42,062 bases of DNA from an uncultured Ignavibacterium sp. (GCA_937942875.1 CALEBT010000055.1:1-42062); one strand, 5' to 3'; positions 32,352-41,995 are shown, numbered from the stretch's first letter. Notes: generated by a model not told the origin, from the sequence alone. Numbers and translations: made by a program.

Positions 32352-33763
32352 TTATTTATCTCCACCGGACCTAAAAAAGTTGTAGTAATAGATTTTATTA
32401 ATTTATCTCCGTCAAAAAAATCAAGATGAACAGGAGTATTCATTTTCTTAATCTGATCTTTATTCACTGAAACCATAAATTTCATTTCTTTAATTTCTTG
32501 CGGAGCAAACTTAAGATTACCGCCAATAAGTTTAATTTCTCCATCAAGATTTTTCAATATCATTTTAACATTCGCCGGATCAAATGTTTTATTAACAATA
32601 TTCAAGTCATACAGGTTACTGATTTTACCATCTGGCTGTTCCTGAAAAAGAGTTCCTCTTGTTCTCAGAACTGTAATAACATAATCAGAACGATTTACCA
32701 AAAGTATAGTAAGAATAGTTAATAGAATTATTAAAATAACACTATATAAAGTCATTCTTGGAGTAAATTTGAATTTAGCTTTATTCTCTATGTTTTTTAA
32801 TGATGCATATCTAACCAATCCTCTCGGGCGATTTACTTTATCCATTATACTATCACAAGCATCTATACAAGCAGTACAATTTATACACTCAAGTTGAATT
32901 CCGTTTCTTATGTCAATTCCTGTTGGACAGACATCCACACAGAGATGACAATCAATACAATCTCCACGATTTGAGAAATCTTCTGATTTCTTAAGTTTAC
33001 CACGAGGTTCTCCGCGCTTATAATCATAGGCAATAACTATGGAATCCTGATCTAATAAGACTCCCTGTAATCTACCGTAAGGACAAACTATAGTACAAAC
33101 CTGTTCACGGAAATAAGAAAAGATGAAATAAAAAACTCCCGAAAAAACTGTAATTGCAAATAATCCCCCTAAATGCTGAGAGGGCGGATCGGTAATAATA
33201 TCAATAAGATTATCCATACTTATTATGTATGAGAGAAAGATATTCGATATGAAAAAAGCTATTCCAAAAAATATTATTTGCTTCAATCCTTTCTTGAGAA
33301 ATTTTTTCCCGGTCCAGGGAGCTGCTTTCAGTTTAATTTGTTCACGTGCATCACCTTCAATCCAGTATTCAATTTTTCTGAAAACCATTTCCATAAAAAC
33401 TGTTTGGGGACAAGCCCAACCACAGAATATTCTTCCAAAAATTACAGTGAACAGAATTATAAAAACTACAAGAGTTATCATAGCCAATGCGAAAAGTATA
33501 AAATCGTGCGGACCAAACGGAATGCTAAACAAAATGAAGCTGCGGTTTGGAAAGTCAAGCAACATAAATGGATGACCATTAACTTTGATAAAAGGAGCGA
33601 TTATAAGAAATGCTAATAGAATTGCACTAACAATTATTCTTGCATTATGAAATCTGCCCGAAGGTTTCTTTGGAAAAATCCATTTCCTTTTACCTTCTTT
33701 TGTGACAGTTGCGAGATGGTTCCTAAATTCCTGATGTTCTTCGTTTATTTGATCAGTATCCAT
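32348..33763 (-). CDS. ccoG: Cytochrome c oxidase accessory protein CcoG (FixG family)
   Basis: 471 residues. Membrane helices surround the FCGWACPQTVFMEMVFRKIEYWIEG block. Two 4Fe-4S cluster motifs follow (CIDCHLCVDVCPTG and CINCTACIDAC), with VCPYGRLQG upstream and a C-terminal Ig-like periplasmic domain. CcoG proteins are thought to act in copper reduction for the cbb3 CuB site. It follows ccoP by 32 bases and overlaps ccoH. Confidence 0.95.
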   Translation of the reverse strand: MDTDQINEEHQEFRNHLATVTKEGKRKWIFPKKPSGRFHNARIIVSAILLAFLIIAPFIKVNGHPFMLLDFPNRSFILFSIPFGPHDFILFALAMITLVVFIILFTVIFGRIFCGWACPQTVFMEMVFRKIEYWIEGDAREQIKLKAAPWTGKKFLKKGLKQIIFFGIAFFISNIFLSYIISMDNLIDIITDPPSQHLGGLFAITVFSGVFYFIFSYFREQVCTIVCPYGRLQGVLLDQDSIVIAYDYKRGEPRGKLKKSEDFSNRGDCIDCHLCVDVCPTGIDIRNGIQLECINCTACIDACDSIMDKVNRPRGLVRYASLKNIENKAKFKFTPRMTLYSVILIILLTILTILLVNRSDYVITVLRTRGTLFQEQPDGKISNLYDLNIVNKTFDPANVKMILKNLDGEIKLIGGNLKFAPQEIKEMKFMVSVNKDQIKKMNTPVHLDFFDGDKLIKSITTTFLGPVEINK

Positions 33764-33795
33764 ATCGATAATATCAGTTGTTGATTTTATTTAAT

Positions 33796-34620
33796 TTATT
33801 CTTCTTTCCAAATTGTGCCTTCAGGAGCTTTTGGATTTGCAGGAGTAGTTCCGTGCAACGATAATACATAACTTGAAACTTCCTGCATTTGTTTAGGATT
33901 AAGTTGATTTTGCCAGGCAATCATACCTTTATTAACAACTCCGTATTTAACTACTTTAAATACATTTTTTATCCCGCCGCCGTGAATCCAATAATCATCA
34001 GTAAGATTTGGACCTACAAGCCCACCACCATCAGCAGCGTGGCAGGCAGCGCAATTAGTAATAAAAATCTGTTTGCCCGATTCTAATAAAGCTGGTTCTG
34101 TCAACAAAGTAACTGTTTCTTCATTGATCATAGCTCCACTTCTCATCAACTCAGCTCTTTGAATTTCTGCGATTCGGACTTCCTGAGCATATTCTGCTTC
34201 CTGTAAATCTCCGGTTCCTAAAACGTGGTAATGAAGCATATACCATATAGAAAATAAAATCGTAGCATAAAACAATCCGCTGAACCAAGGTGGAATTCTG
34301 TTGTCAAGTTCTTTGATTCCATCATAATTATGATCGGCAAGCAGAACTTCCTGTTCTTTTTCAATCGGAGTAGATTTAGTTAAATAATATTTAAATTTAG
34401 CCCAGAAAACTGAAGGTTGCTTTTCTTTGACAACCTTTATTTTACTCTCGAAATAAACCAACGAAAGAAATCCGATTATAATAACAAAAATCAGGAACAA
34501 TGCGACTTTGTCATAATAATTTTCGGGATAATCTGCTTCACCTGCAGCCATTAAAATTTGACTGAACAATAAAAAAGCTGTTATTACTTTTATTGTAAAT
34601 AAACTAATTATTCTTTTCAT
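33796..34620 (-). CDS. ccoP: cbb3-type cytochrome c oxidase subunit III (CcoP), single haem
   Basis: 274 residues. N-terminal hydrophobic segment, second helix at about 38-57, then DHNYDGIKELDNRIPPWF and a third helix, the CcoP signature. Only one c-type haem site is present, CAACH at 190-194, with distal ligand Met expected in the KGMIAWQ region; proteobacterial CcoP has two. The NLTDDYWIHGGGIKNVF block is typical of the subunit. The start lies 17 bases inside ccoQ. A mono-haem CcoP is common in the Bacteroidota side of the tree, so it is not a truncation artefact. Confidence 0.93.
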   Translation of the reverse strand: MKRIISLFTIKVITAFLLFSQILMAAGEADYPENYYDKVALFLIFVIIIGFLSLVYFESKIKVVKEKQPSVFWAKFKYYLTKSTPIEKEQEVLLADHNYDGIKELDNRIPPWFSGLFYATILFSIWYMLHYHVLGTGDLQEAEYAQEVRIAEIQRAELMRSGAMINEETVTLLTEPALLESGKQIFITNCAACHAADGGGLVGPNLTDDYWIHGGGIKNVFKVVKYGVVNKGMIAWQNQLNPKQMQEVSSYVLSLHGTTPANPKAPEGTIWKEE

Positions 34621-34810
34621 TTACTTCACCTGAAATTAAATTTTGATTATTATCATTGTTTAATGGTAATTGTTTCATTTTATTGATTTGAGATTTATCC
34701 ATTTTCAGCAACCATATTCCCATACCAATGAAAAACAGAAAGAAAATCACCAATGAAATTATTGGATAAATCTCAACTCCTTCAATTGATTGTAATATTT
34801 CCTTTATCAT
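34604..34810 (-). CDS. ccoQ: CcoQ/FixQ-like small subunit of cbb3 oxidase
   Basis: 68 residues: one membrane helix at about 16-36 and a polar Asn/Lys-rich tail. Size, single helix and position between ccoNO and ccoP identify it as the CcoQ-type subunit, although this family has little sequence conservation. One base separates it from ccoNO; its end overlaps ccoP by 17 bases. Confidence 0.8.
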   Translation of the reverse strand: MIKEILQSIEGVEIYPIISLVIFFLFFIGMGIWLLKMDKSQINKMKQLPLNNDNNQNLISGEVNEKNN

Positions 34811-34811
34811 T

Positions 34812-36941
34812 TTATTTACTTACAGTTTCTTTATTAGCTTTGATATCTGTTCCAAGCCTTTGCAAATATGCTATCAGGGCAATTATTTCTTTTTGTGGCT
34901 CTGCCGGAATGCCATTCTTTTGTAAATCTAACGCAATCTGATCAGCTTGTTTTACTAACTCAGCATTTGCAACTTTTTCAAAACCATCCGGATATGGAAC
35001 ACCGATTTTTCTTAATGCATTAATTTTAGCTTCTGTGGTAGTTGTATTTAAATCATTTACTAACAACCACGGATAAGGTGGCATTGTTGAACCAGGAGAG
35101 ATTTGTCTTGGATTTTCCATATGCAAATAATGCCAGGAATTAGGATACTTACCGCCAACTCTATGAAGATCGGGACCTGATCTCTTTGAACCCCAAAGGA
35201 AAGGATGATCATAAACATATTCACCGGCTTTTGAATATTCTCCATATCTTTCTGTTTCCGATCTGAAAGGTCTAACAAGTTGAGAATGACAACTGTTACA
35301 AGCTTCTCTGATATAAATATCACGACCCTGTAATTCCAAAGGAGTATATGGTTTGACAGAAGCTATAGTCGGAATATTTGATTTAATTAAAAATGTAGGA
35401 ACAAATTCAACAATACCGCCAATAAGAATTACAACTAAAGCCAGAATTGTAAAATAAATTGGTTTTCCTTCAAGCCATCTGTGCCTTGTTCCTTTTTTAA
35501 ATGGATCCCTAAAGTTATGAAGTGGTGGTGCTTCAGATACTTCTTCATTAATAAAGGAACCTTGCTTCATTGTTTTTATCAGATTATATAACATCAAAAT
35601 AAATCCAATGATATAAAGTGATCCGCCAAAAGCACGAATTATATACATTGGTACAATCTGTAAAACAGTTTCTAAAAAGTTAGGATATTGAAGAATACCA
35701 AATTCATTAAACTGCTTCCACATCAATGCCTGAGTAATTCCTGAAAACCACATTGGTAGAGCGTAAAAGACTATGCCAAGAAATCCAATCCAGAAATGGA
35801 CATTTGCCATCTTTTTAGAATATAAATCTGTCTTCCAAAGTTTTGGAACTAACCAGTAAAGAATACCAAAAGTTAAAAAGCCATTCCAACCTAAAGCACC
35901 AACGTGAACGTGGGCAATAATCCAATCTGTAAAGTGAGCGATTGCATTCACATTTTTAAGCGATAAAGTTGGTCCTTCGAAAGTAGCCATTCCATAAGCA
36001 GTAACTGCCACAACCATAAATTTAAGTACCGGATCCTGTCTAACTCTATCCCAGGCACCTCTCAAAGTAAGAAGACCATTGACCATTCCACCCCAGGAAG
36101 GGGCAATTAACATTACTGAAAAAACAGTTCCCAATGATTGAGCCCAATCAGGTAAAGCCGAATACAGCAGATGATGTGGACCAGCCCAGATGTAGAGAAA
36201 AATCAAGGTCCAGAAATGAAGAATTGATAATCTATAAGAATAAACCGGACGATTTGCAGCTTTTGGAAGATAGTAATACATCAATCCGAGGTAAGGAGTA
36301 GTCAGGAAAAATGCAACGGCATTATGACCATACCACCATTGAACAAGAGCATCCTGCACACCAGCGTAAAGGGAATAACTTTTCAAGAAAGTAACAGGAA
36401 TTTCAAAAGAATTGACTATATGGAGAACAGCTACTGTAACCCAGGTAGCAATGTAAAACCAAATTGCAACATAAATATGACTTTCTCTTCTTTTAATAAT
36501 TGTACCAATCATATTTATACCAAAAGCAACCCAAACTAATGTAATAGCAATATCAATTGGCCATTCCAATTCAGCATATTCTTTGGATGTTGTAATTCCA
36601 AGAGGTAATGTAATTGCTGCAGCAACAATTATCAGCTGCCATCCCCAGAAATGAATATTGCTTAGCATTTTACTGAACATCGGGGTTTTCAGTAATCTTG
36701 GAAGTGAATGATATACTCCCATAAATATCGCATTACCAACAAATGCAAAAATCACCGCATTAGTGTGCAGAGGACGAATACGTCCAAAAGTTAAAAACGG
36801 AATTGAAAAATTTAGTTCCGGAATAAATAGTTGAAGTGCAATCAGCAATCCGACTATCATTCCCACCATGCCCCACAGAAGAGTTGCAAAGGCAAAGTTC
36901 CGCACAATTCTGTTATCATAACTGAATCGCTCTAGCTCCAT
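34812..36941 (-). CDS. ccoNO: cbb3-type cytochrome c oxidase, fused subunits I and II (CcoN-CcoO)
   Basis: 709 residues. Residues 1-460 are CcoN: low-spin haem ligands His59 (RPLHTN) and His346, CuB ligands His206 (WYGHN) and His256/His257 (GPHH), haem b3 ligand His344 (AHVHVGALGWN), over about twelve helices. A linker and one helix (495-515) lead to the CcoO domain with haem c site CNSCH at 548-552 and SGPDLHRVGGKYPNSWHYLHMENPRQISPGSTMPPYPW, including the axial Met region. Terminal oxidase with high oxygen affinity, pumping protons under microoxic conditions. Lies 3 bases downstream of the hidden ccoS. Confidence 0.97.
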   Translation of the reverse strand: MELERFSYDNRIVRNFAFATLLWGMVGMIVGLLIALQLFIPELNFSIPFLTFGRIRPLHTNAVIFAFVGNAIFMGVYHSLPRLLKTPMFSKMLSNIHFWGWQLIIVAAAITLPLGITTSKEYAELEWPIDIAITLVWVAFGINMIGTIIKRRESHIYVAIWFYIATWVTVAVLHIVNSFEIPVTFLKSYSLYAGVQDALVQWWYGHNAVAFFLTTPYLGLMYYYLPKAANRPVYSYRLSILHFWTLIFLYIWAGPHHLLYSALPDWAQSLGTVFSVMLIAPSWGGMVNGLLTLRGAWDRVRQDPVLKFMVVAVTAYGMATFEGPTLSLKNVNAIAHFTDWIIAHVHVGALGWNGFLTFGILYWLVPKLWKTDLYSKKMANVHFWIGFLGIVFYALPMWFSGITQALMWKQFNEFGILQYPNFLETVLQIVPMYIIRAFGGSLYIIGFILMLYNLIKTMKQGSFINEEVSEAPPLHNFRDPFKKGTRHRWLEGKPIYFTILALVVILIGGIVEFVPTFLIKSNIPTIASVKPYTPLELQGRDIYIREACNSCHSQLVRPFRSETERYGEYSKAGEYVYDHPFLWGSKRSGPDLHRVGGKYPNSWHYLHMENPRQISPGSTMPPYPWLLVNDLNTTTTEAKINALRKIGVPYPDGFEKVANAELVKQADQIALDLQKNGIPAEPQKEIIALIAYLQRLGTDIKANKETVSK

Positions 36942-36944
36942 TGA

Positions 36945-37139
36945 TTACTCCTTACTTTTATTAGAATTATTATTATTTGAATTTTGATTTTCGTTTTTAT
37001 TCTGTTCTTCAAATAAGATTCTTATTGAAGGTGTTACAATATCCTGATATTGACCGGATTTTACATTCCAGATAAATGCAAATAAAAAACCAATTGCCAC
37101 CAACAAACTTACTATAATAAGAATAATAATAACTTCTAT
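36945..37139 (-). CDS. ccoS: CcoS-like cbb3 oxidase assembly protein with non-canonical start
   Basis: A 64-residue frame between ccoI and ccoNO that ordinary gene callers would miss. Translation from ATA at 37139 gives (M)EVIIILIIVSLLVAIGFLF, one membrane helix, followed by WNVKSGQYQDIVTPSIRILFEE, which matches the CcoS signature (W-V+SGQ-D---P--RIL--), then an Asn/Lys-rich tail. No ATG, GTG or TTG lies in frame upstream within the overlapping part of ccoI that I checked; the first canonical ones (TTG, TTG, GTG at 37106-37098) fall inside the helix. An AGAGG site stands 6 bases before ATA. The ATA overlaps the ccoI stop (ATAG). The start codon is therefore AUA or another near-cognate. Confidence 0.8.
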   Translation of the reverse strand: MEVIIILIIVSLLVAIGFLFAFIWNVKSGQYQDIVTPSIRILFEEQNKNENQNSNNNNSNKSKE

Positions 37140-39532
37140 GATAAACCTCTTCTTTTTCCAAATAAATTTGTCATTACAGTAGCGAAAGTAACTACTGAGA
37201 TTGAACTTAATGGCATCAGAATAGCAGCAATAACAGGCGACAGCAAACCTTGCACAGCAACAGATGTACCTATCAGATTATAAATCAACGATATTAAAAA
37301 ACTCATCTTTATTACTCTGACACTATTTCTTGAATATTTAATAAACTCTGGCAGTTTATATAATTCATCACCTTTTAGTATAGCATCACAAGCTGGTGAG
37401 AAACTACTAATATCATCTGTAACTGCAACTCCGACATTACTTTGACTTAATGCACCTGCATCATTTAATCCATCGCCAAGCATCAAAACTTTTTTACCTT
37501 CTTCCTGAAGCTTTTTGATGAATTGTAATTTACTCTCTGGTGACTTGTTAAAATGTAAATCTGAATTTTTACCGAAGAACTTTTCCAAATTTATTCTTTC
37601 CCCTTCATTATCTCCTGATAATAATGATAAAGAAAAATCAGGATTCAATGAATTTATTACTTCATCAATTTTCTCACGATATGAATTAGAAAAGATAAAT
37701 TTGCCGACATAGAAATCATCAATTGAAATATAAATTTTAGTTTGGAGATTTTCTTCTTTTTCTTTTGTTAATCCAACAAAATCGCCTGAGCCAATCTTGA
37801 TTGTATGACCGTAAACAATTCCGGAAATTCCTTTACCTAAGTTTTCTTCAAAACCAGTTACCGGAAGAATATTTTTATCTTCAATTGAATCAAAAATTTT
37901 TTTACTTAGCGGATGAGTGGAATTTCTTGTTAATGATTTTATAATTTGCTTTTCAAGCTCTGTTAATACTTTTCCGTGATAAATTATATCAGCTGAGCCA
38001 GTCTGAGTAATTGTTCCCGTTTTATCAAATACAATATGATTAATTTTAGCAATCTCCTCTATTACATAGGAATTTTTCAGATACAATTTATTTCTGCCCA
38101 AAATTCTCATTGCGTTACCTAAAGTAAATGGAGTAGAAAGTGCTAAAGCACAAGGACAAGCAACAATCAGTACTGATGTAAAAACGTGAACTGCAGTAGT
38201 CAAATCAACTGTTAGCCAATAAGCAGAAGATAAGAAAGCAATAAAAAGCACTACTATTGTAAAATACTTACTTGTTGTATTTGAAAATCTGGTAAAGAAG
38301 CTTTCGCCGATTTTATTAAAAGCATCATTATTCCACAACTTGGTCAGATAACTTTGAGATAATTCTTTGACAACTTCCAACTCAATTGCTCCTCCAAGTT
38401 GCCTTCCACCTGCATAGATAAATTCACCGCTTACTTTTGGAATTGGATGAGATTCTCCTGTAACAAAACTATAATCAATAATACCATCGCCATTAATCAG
38501 AATTGAATCAGCCGGAATAATTTCATTTTTCCTGATAATTATTCTGTTTCCAATGCGAAGATTTGAAACCGGAATTGTTTTTTCGATTTCGTTTTGTTTG
38601 ATTGATACAGATAAAGGGAAATAAGACTTGTAGTCTCTTTCAAAATTTAAAGCTTCATAGGTTTTCTCCTGAAGAATTTTGCCTATTAAAAGAAAAAATA
38701 CTAATCCGGCAAAAGAATCAAAGTAACCCGGTCCAACCTGAAAAATAACTTCATAACAACTTCTTAAAAACAGGACAAGAATTCCAAGTGCCAACGGAAT
38801 GTCAATATTAATAATTTTTTTTCGTAGCCCTTTATATGCTGAAATGAAATATCCCGAAGCTGAATAGAAAAATACAGGAATAGAGAGGAACAAATTGAGA
38901 TAAGAGAAAAAATCTTTTAACAATTTATCCTGAACGTCAATGGAAAAATACTCGGGAAAGCTAAAAAGCATAATATTTCCGAAACAAAAACCAGCAACTC
39001 CAATTTGATAATAAAGTTTTCTATTAGGATTTACTGTTTTTTTATCTGCCTGAGAATCAAGTGAAATCTGTGGCTCATATCCAATTGATGTAAGCAACAT
39101 TACTACTTCTTTTAAAGATACTTTTTCCCAAAGAAATTTTACTGTAAGCTCTTTTCTTACAAAATTTACTTTAGAATCAACAATGGACGGATTTAATTTG
39201 AATAAATTTTCAAGTAACCAGATACAACTGCTGCAATGCATTTGAGGGATAAAAAAAGTAACAATGAAAAACTTATCATCCCGATATTCTACAAGTTTGT
39301 TGATTACATCCTGTTCATTCAAATAATCGAATTTTTGTTCGTAAACAGCCGAAGGTGAAATGCCCGGACTTTCCTGAAAAGTGTAGTAATTACAAAGCTG
39401 CTTCTGATTGAGTATTTCATATACAGTTTTGCACCCATTGCAACAGAAATTTTTATCGTCTATTGAAATAGAATCATCGGGACAATATTGTCCACAATGA
39501 TAACAAACTAACTGTATTTCGGTTTTACTCAT
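37136..39532 (-). CDS. ccoI: Copper-translocating P-type ATPase CcoI
   Basis: Exports copper for insertion into cbb3 oxidase. 798 residues: an N-terminal Cys-rich region (CYHCGQYC, FCCNGC; 10-34), a heavy-metal domain with CSSC (100-103), membrane helices, TGES phosphatase loop (358-361), CPC metal site (459-461), DKTGT phosphorylation site (Asp503) and a later GDGLNDAGAL hinge motif. The N-terminal Cys-rich extension is typical of CcoI/FixI rather than of detoxifying CopA. First gene of the cco operon. Confidence 0.96.
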   Translation of the reverse strand: MSKTEIQLVCYHCGQYCPDDSISIDDKNFCCNGCKTVYEILNQKQLCNYYTFQESPGISPSAVYEQKFDYLNEQDVINKLVEYRDDKFFIVTFFIPQMHCSSCIWLLENLFKLNPSIVDSKVNFVRKELTVKFLWEKVSLKEVVMLLTSIGYEPQISLDSQADKKTVNPNRKLYYQIGVAGFCFGNIMLFSFPEYFSIDVQDKLLKDFFSYLNLFLSIPVFFYSASGYFISAYKGLRKKIINIDIPLALGILVLFLRSCYEVIFQVGPGYFDSFAGLVFFLLIGKILQEKTYEALNFERDYKSYFPLSVSIKQNEIEKTIPVSNLRIGNRIIIRKNEIIPADSILINGDGIIDYSFVTGESHPIPKVSGEFIYAGGRQLGGAIELEVVKELSQSYLTKLWNNDAFNKIGESFFTRFSNTTSKYFTIVVLFIAFLSSAYWLTVDLTTAVHVFTSVLIVACPCALALSTPFTLGNAMRILGRNKLYLKNSYVIEEIAKINHIVFDKTGTITQTGSADIIYHGKVLTELEKQIIKSLTRNSTHPLSKKIFDSIEDKNILPVTGFEENLGKGISGIVYGHTIKIGSGDFVGLTKEKEENLQTKIYISIDDFYVGKFIFSNSYREKIDEVINSLNPDFSLSLLSGDNEGERINLEKFFGKNSDLHFNKSPESKLQFIKKLQEEGKKVLMLGDGLNDAGALSQSNVGVAVTDDISSFSPACDAILKGDELYKLPEFIKYSRNSVRVIKMSFLISLIYNLIGTSVAVQGLLSPVIAAILMPLSSISVVTFATVMTNLFGKRRGLS

Positions 39533-39760
39533 ATCTAAATTTATTCGCTCAAAAGAAGAATAATTAGAAATTCTATATTTATGCCAGTTTTTTTACTTAA
39601 TATTTGGCAACAAATTTTAATTTTTTAAATATCTCTTCTAAAAACTAAGAAATTTTGTTTTAAGATTCTTTTATCTGAAAAAGAAAATGTATGATATTGA
39701 TAAAATCACACCAATAATTTCATTTATTGTTTATTTTTACTGGCAAAATTTGGAAATAAC

Positions 39761-40492
39761 TTGTTTTTATTAAAACCTTACATTTTCAATAATTTTCCTG
39801 AAATTACCTGTTGTTTCACCACTAAGATTGGGCTGGAAAGAAAATCGCCTTACTTCTTTAATATCTCTTTTGCAGTGGGCGATGATGAAAAAATTGTCAG
39901 GGAAAATCGTTCAGCACTATTCTCTTCCTTAAAATTAGAGAAATTAACGGTACATTTCCAGAAACAGATTCACTCTGATATTGTAAGAATTGTTAAATCT
40001 GATTCCATTTCCGAAGAAAGTGATGCAATGATTTGTTCAGATACAAAAAATGCCTTGGCAATAATTGCAGCTGACTGCACATCAATTTTTGTATATGATT
40101 TTAAGAATAAAATTATTGCTGCAGTTCATTCCGGATGGCGTGGAACTCAAAAAAGGATTTTAGAAAAAACGTTGAAAATTCTATCGGACCAATTTAATTC
40201 AATAAATAAAGATTTATATGTTTATTTGGGTCCATCAATTTCACAAGAAAATTATCAGGTTGGAGAAGAAGTTGCAGAATTGTTCGAAAAAAAATACTTA
40301 GCTGATATTGAAGGGAAAATTTATCTTGATGTTGCAGGAGCAAATTATGATATGTTATTAGATTTTGGAATACCTGAAAATCAGATTCAAAAATCTTCTA
40401 TTTGCACTTACGAAATGAAAGAGATAATGCATTCTTACAGAAGAGATGGTGAAAAATCAGGCAGATCATTAGGAGTTATAGCTTTAAGATGA
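39761..40492 (+). CDS. pgeF: Peptidoglycan editing factor PgeF / laccase-domain (YfiH) protein
   Basis: 243 residues of the YfiH family, which removes mis-incorporated residues from peptidoglycan precursors in E. coli; relatives have purine-nucleoside phosphorylase or adenosine deaminase activity. Zinc ligands His71 (QKQIHSD), Cys106 (ADCTS) and His123 (AVHSGWRG) are present, plus YLGPSIS, the CTY motif and HSYRRDG near the end. The start is TTG at 39761: no in-frame ATG or GTG exists after an upstream stop at 39701. Its stop overlaps the start of the transporter gene (ATGA). Confidence 0.9.
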   Translation: MFLLKPYIFNNFPEITCCFTTKIGLERKSPYFFNISFAVGDDEKIVRENRSALFSSLKLEKLTVHFQKQIHSDIVRIVKSDSISEESDAMICSDTKNALAIIAADCTSIFVYDFKNKIIAAVHSGWRGTQKRILEKTLKILSDQFNSINKDLYVYLGPSISQENYQVGEEVAELFEKKYLADIEGKIYLDVAGANYDMLLDFGIPENQIQKSSICTYEMKEIMHSYRRDGEKSGRSLGVIALR

Positions 40493-41427
40493 AAGAAACG
40501 CCTGCATATAAAATAATTATTATTTACGCCATATTATGTTTTGTTTGGGGTTCGACCTGGCTGGCGATCAAGATAAGTCTCGAATCTTTCCCCCCATTTT
40601 TATCTGCAGGACTAAGATTTTTTGTAGCCTCATTTACTATTTATACTTTAATGCGAATAAGAGGCACAGAATTACAGACCGATAAAGATTCCATCCGATT
40701 ATATCTTATGATGGGATTTTTTTCTTTCGTTATCCCTTTCGGTTTGGTTTATTGGGCAGAGCAATTCGTTGACTCAGGATTAGCATCTGTTCTTTTTGGA
40801 GTATATCCGTTTTTTGTAGCTATTTTCTCATATTTTATGATTCCTAATGAAAAAATTGGAATTATAAGAATAGCAGGTATGATCCTTGGCTTCTCAGGAA
40901 TTGCCATAATATTTCAGGATTCCTTTTCATTTAATTTATCCGGATACATACTTGGAATGTTTGCAATAGTTTTAAGTGCTATTATGCAAGCTTTTATGGC
41001 TGTTACTATCAAAAAACACGGCAAATATTTAAATCCCTTAACTATGAATTTAGTGCCTATGCTTATCGCAGGTATTGTTATGCTTTCTGTAGGATTGCTG
41101 TTTGAGGATTTTGGGAAAATCAATATAACTGAAAAAGGCGTTATCGCGGTTTTATACCTTGCTGTTATTGGGAGTGTTGTTACTTTTACTTCATTTTACT
41201 GGTTATTGAAAAAAGTCAGTGTGATTATTATGTCTTTAATTGCATTTATAACTCCAATTGTTGCTATTCTTTTAGGATGGATTATTTATGGAGAAATTCT
41301 TAGTGAAAAACATATGGTAGGGACGACATTGGTCCTGATTGGAGTTCTTATTGCTAATCTCCCATCAAATTCTTCAGAAAAAATAAAAAAAATGGCTGAC
41401 AGATTATTCTCTGACAGCCATTTATAA
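40489..41427 (+). CDS. EamA (DMT superfamily) transporter
   Basis: 312 residues with ten membrane helices in two EamA repeats: VWGSTWLAIKISLESFPPFLSAGLRF (repeat 1) and the second repeat from about residue 155. Such proteins usually export amino acids or other metabolites; the substrate is unknown. Overlaps pgeF by 4 bases, so co-translated. Its end contains a terminator that works for the convergent gene on the other strand. Confidence 0.9.
   Translation: MKETPAYKIIIIYAILCFVWGSTWLAIKISLESFPPFLSAGLRFFVASFTIYTLMRIRGTELQTDKDSIRLYLMMGFFSFVIPFGLVYWAEQFVDSGLASVLFGVYPFFVAIFSYFMIPNEKIGIIRIAGMILGFSGIAIIFQDSFSFNLSGYILGMFAIVLSAIMQAFMAVTIKKHGKYLNPLTMNLVPMLIAGIVMLSVGLLFEDFGKINITEKGVIAVLYLAVIGSVVTFTSFYWLLKKVSVIIMSLIAFITPIVAILLGWIIYGEILSEKHMVGTTLVLIGVLIANLPSNSSEKIKKMADRLFSDSHL
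41385..41423 (-). terminator. Rho-independent terminator of the outer-membrane protein gene
   Basis: Inverted repeat AAATGGCTG (41390-41398) and CAGCCATTT (41415-41423) with a 16-base loop. Read on the minus strand it is followed by eight T (plus A run 41385-41392). It lies inside the last codons of the convergent transporter gene. Confidence 0.65.
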
Positions 41428-41440
41428 AGTTTGTTAAGTT

Positions 41441-41995
41441 TTAAAAACCGAATTTGTAAGCAACACCAATATTAATTGCTGCAGTAGAGCTTGCGTAATT
41501 TTGATATTTAGCAGAAATATCCAAGGAATTTTTGCCCATTGGTAAAACATATCCGGCACCGAAACCAAAGCCGAATTCTGAAGTACTAGATGATGTACTT
41601 GAGCCGGGGATAGTCACACCCATAAATGTTCTTGCTGGAACATCTACTTTCAATGAAAGCAAATTTATTCCAGTTTCTGCTAAACCGTAAAAATTACCAA
41701 AGTAATATTTTGCTCCAGCTTGAATAGGAATGATAGAATAAGAAATTTTTCGAGTTCCTGCTAAATCTTTTTCTCCGAACATTAAATAAGTTGCGGAAAC
41801 AGTACCAGAAATATTGGGAGAAAGCATATACTCAAACTGAGCACCGCCTCCAAATCCCATTCCAGGTTCATTACCAAAGGTACCACCCATTGGGAGAGCT
41901 AAATTAGCACCTACTCCAAGAGCCATTTTGCTTTGTGCGTTTACAAAAGTAAATGCAAAAAGAACTACAAATAGAACTGAAACAAGTTTTTTCAT
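41441..41995 (-). CDS. Outer-membrane beta-barrel protein (OmpX/porin-like)
   Basis: 184 residues: a signal peptide (MKKLVSVLFVVLFAFTFVNAQ), Gly-rich amphipathic strands (GVGANLALPMGG, GFGGGAQFEYML, YYFGNFYGLAETG, GFGFGAGYVLPMG) and a C-terminal Phe (AYKFGF). The strand count suggests a small eight-stranded barrel of the outer-membrane beta-barrel domain family. An AAGGA site precedes the ATG. No specific function. Confidence 0.8.
   Translation of the reverse strand: MKKLVSVLFVVLFAFTFVNAQSKMALGVGANLALPMGGTFGNEPGMGFGGGAQFEYMLSPNISGTVSATYLMFGEKDLAGTRKISYSIIPIQAGAKYYFGNFYGLAETGINLLSLKVDVPARTFMGVTIPGSSTSSSTSEFGFGFGAGYVLPMGKNSLDISAKYQNYASSTAAINIGVAYKFGF

Noticed and set aside
33225-33616. Open frames of 112-116 codons on the plus strand inside ccoG
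   Set aside because: They mirror the well-supported ccoG coding strand, have no ribosome site, and their composition is unlike a protein.
39697-39709. TTGATAAAATCAC upstream of the cbb3 operon as an FNR-type box
   Set aside because: Half-sites are spaced by three bases instead of four and the second half is imperfect, and it lies about 165 bases from ccoI. Not good enough to call.
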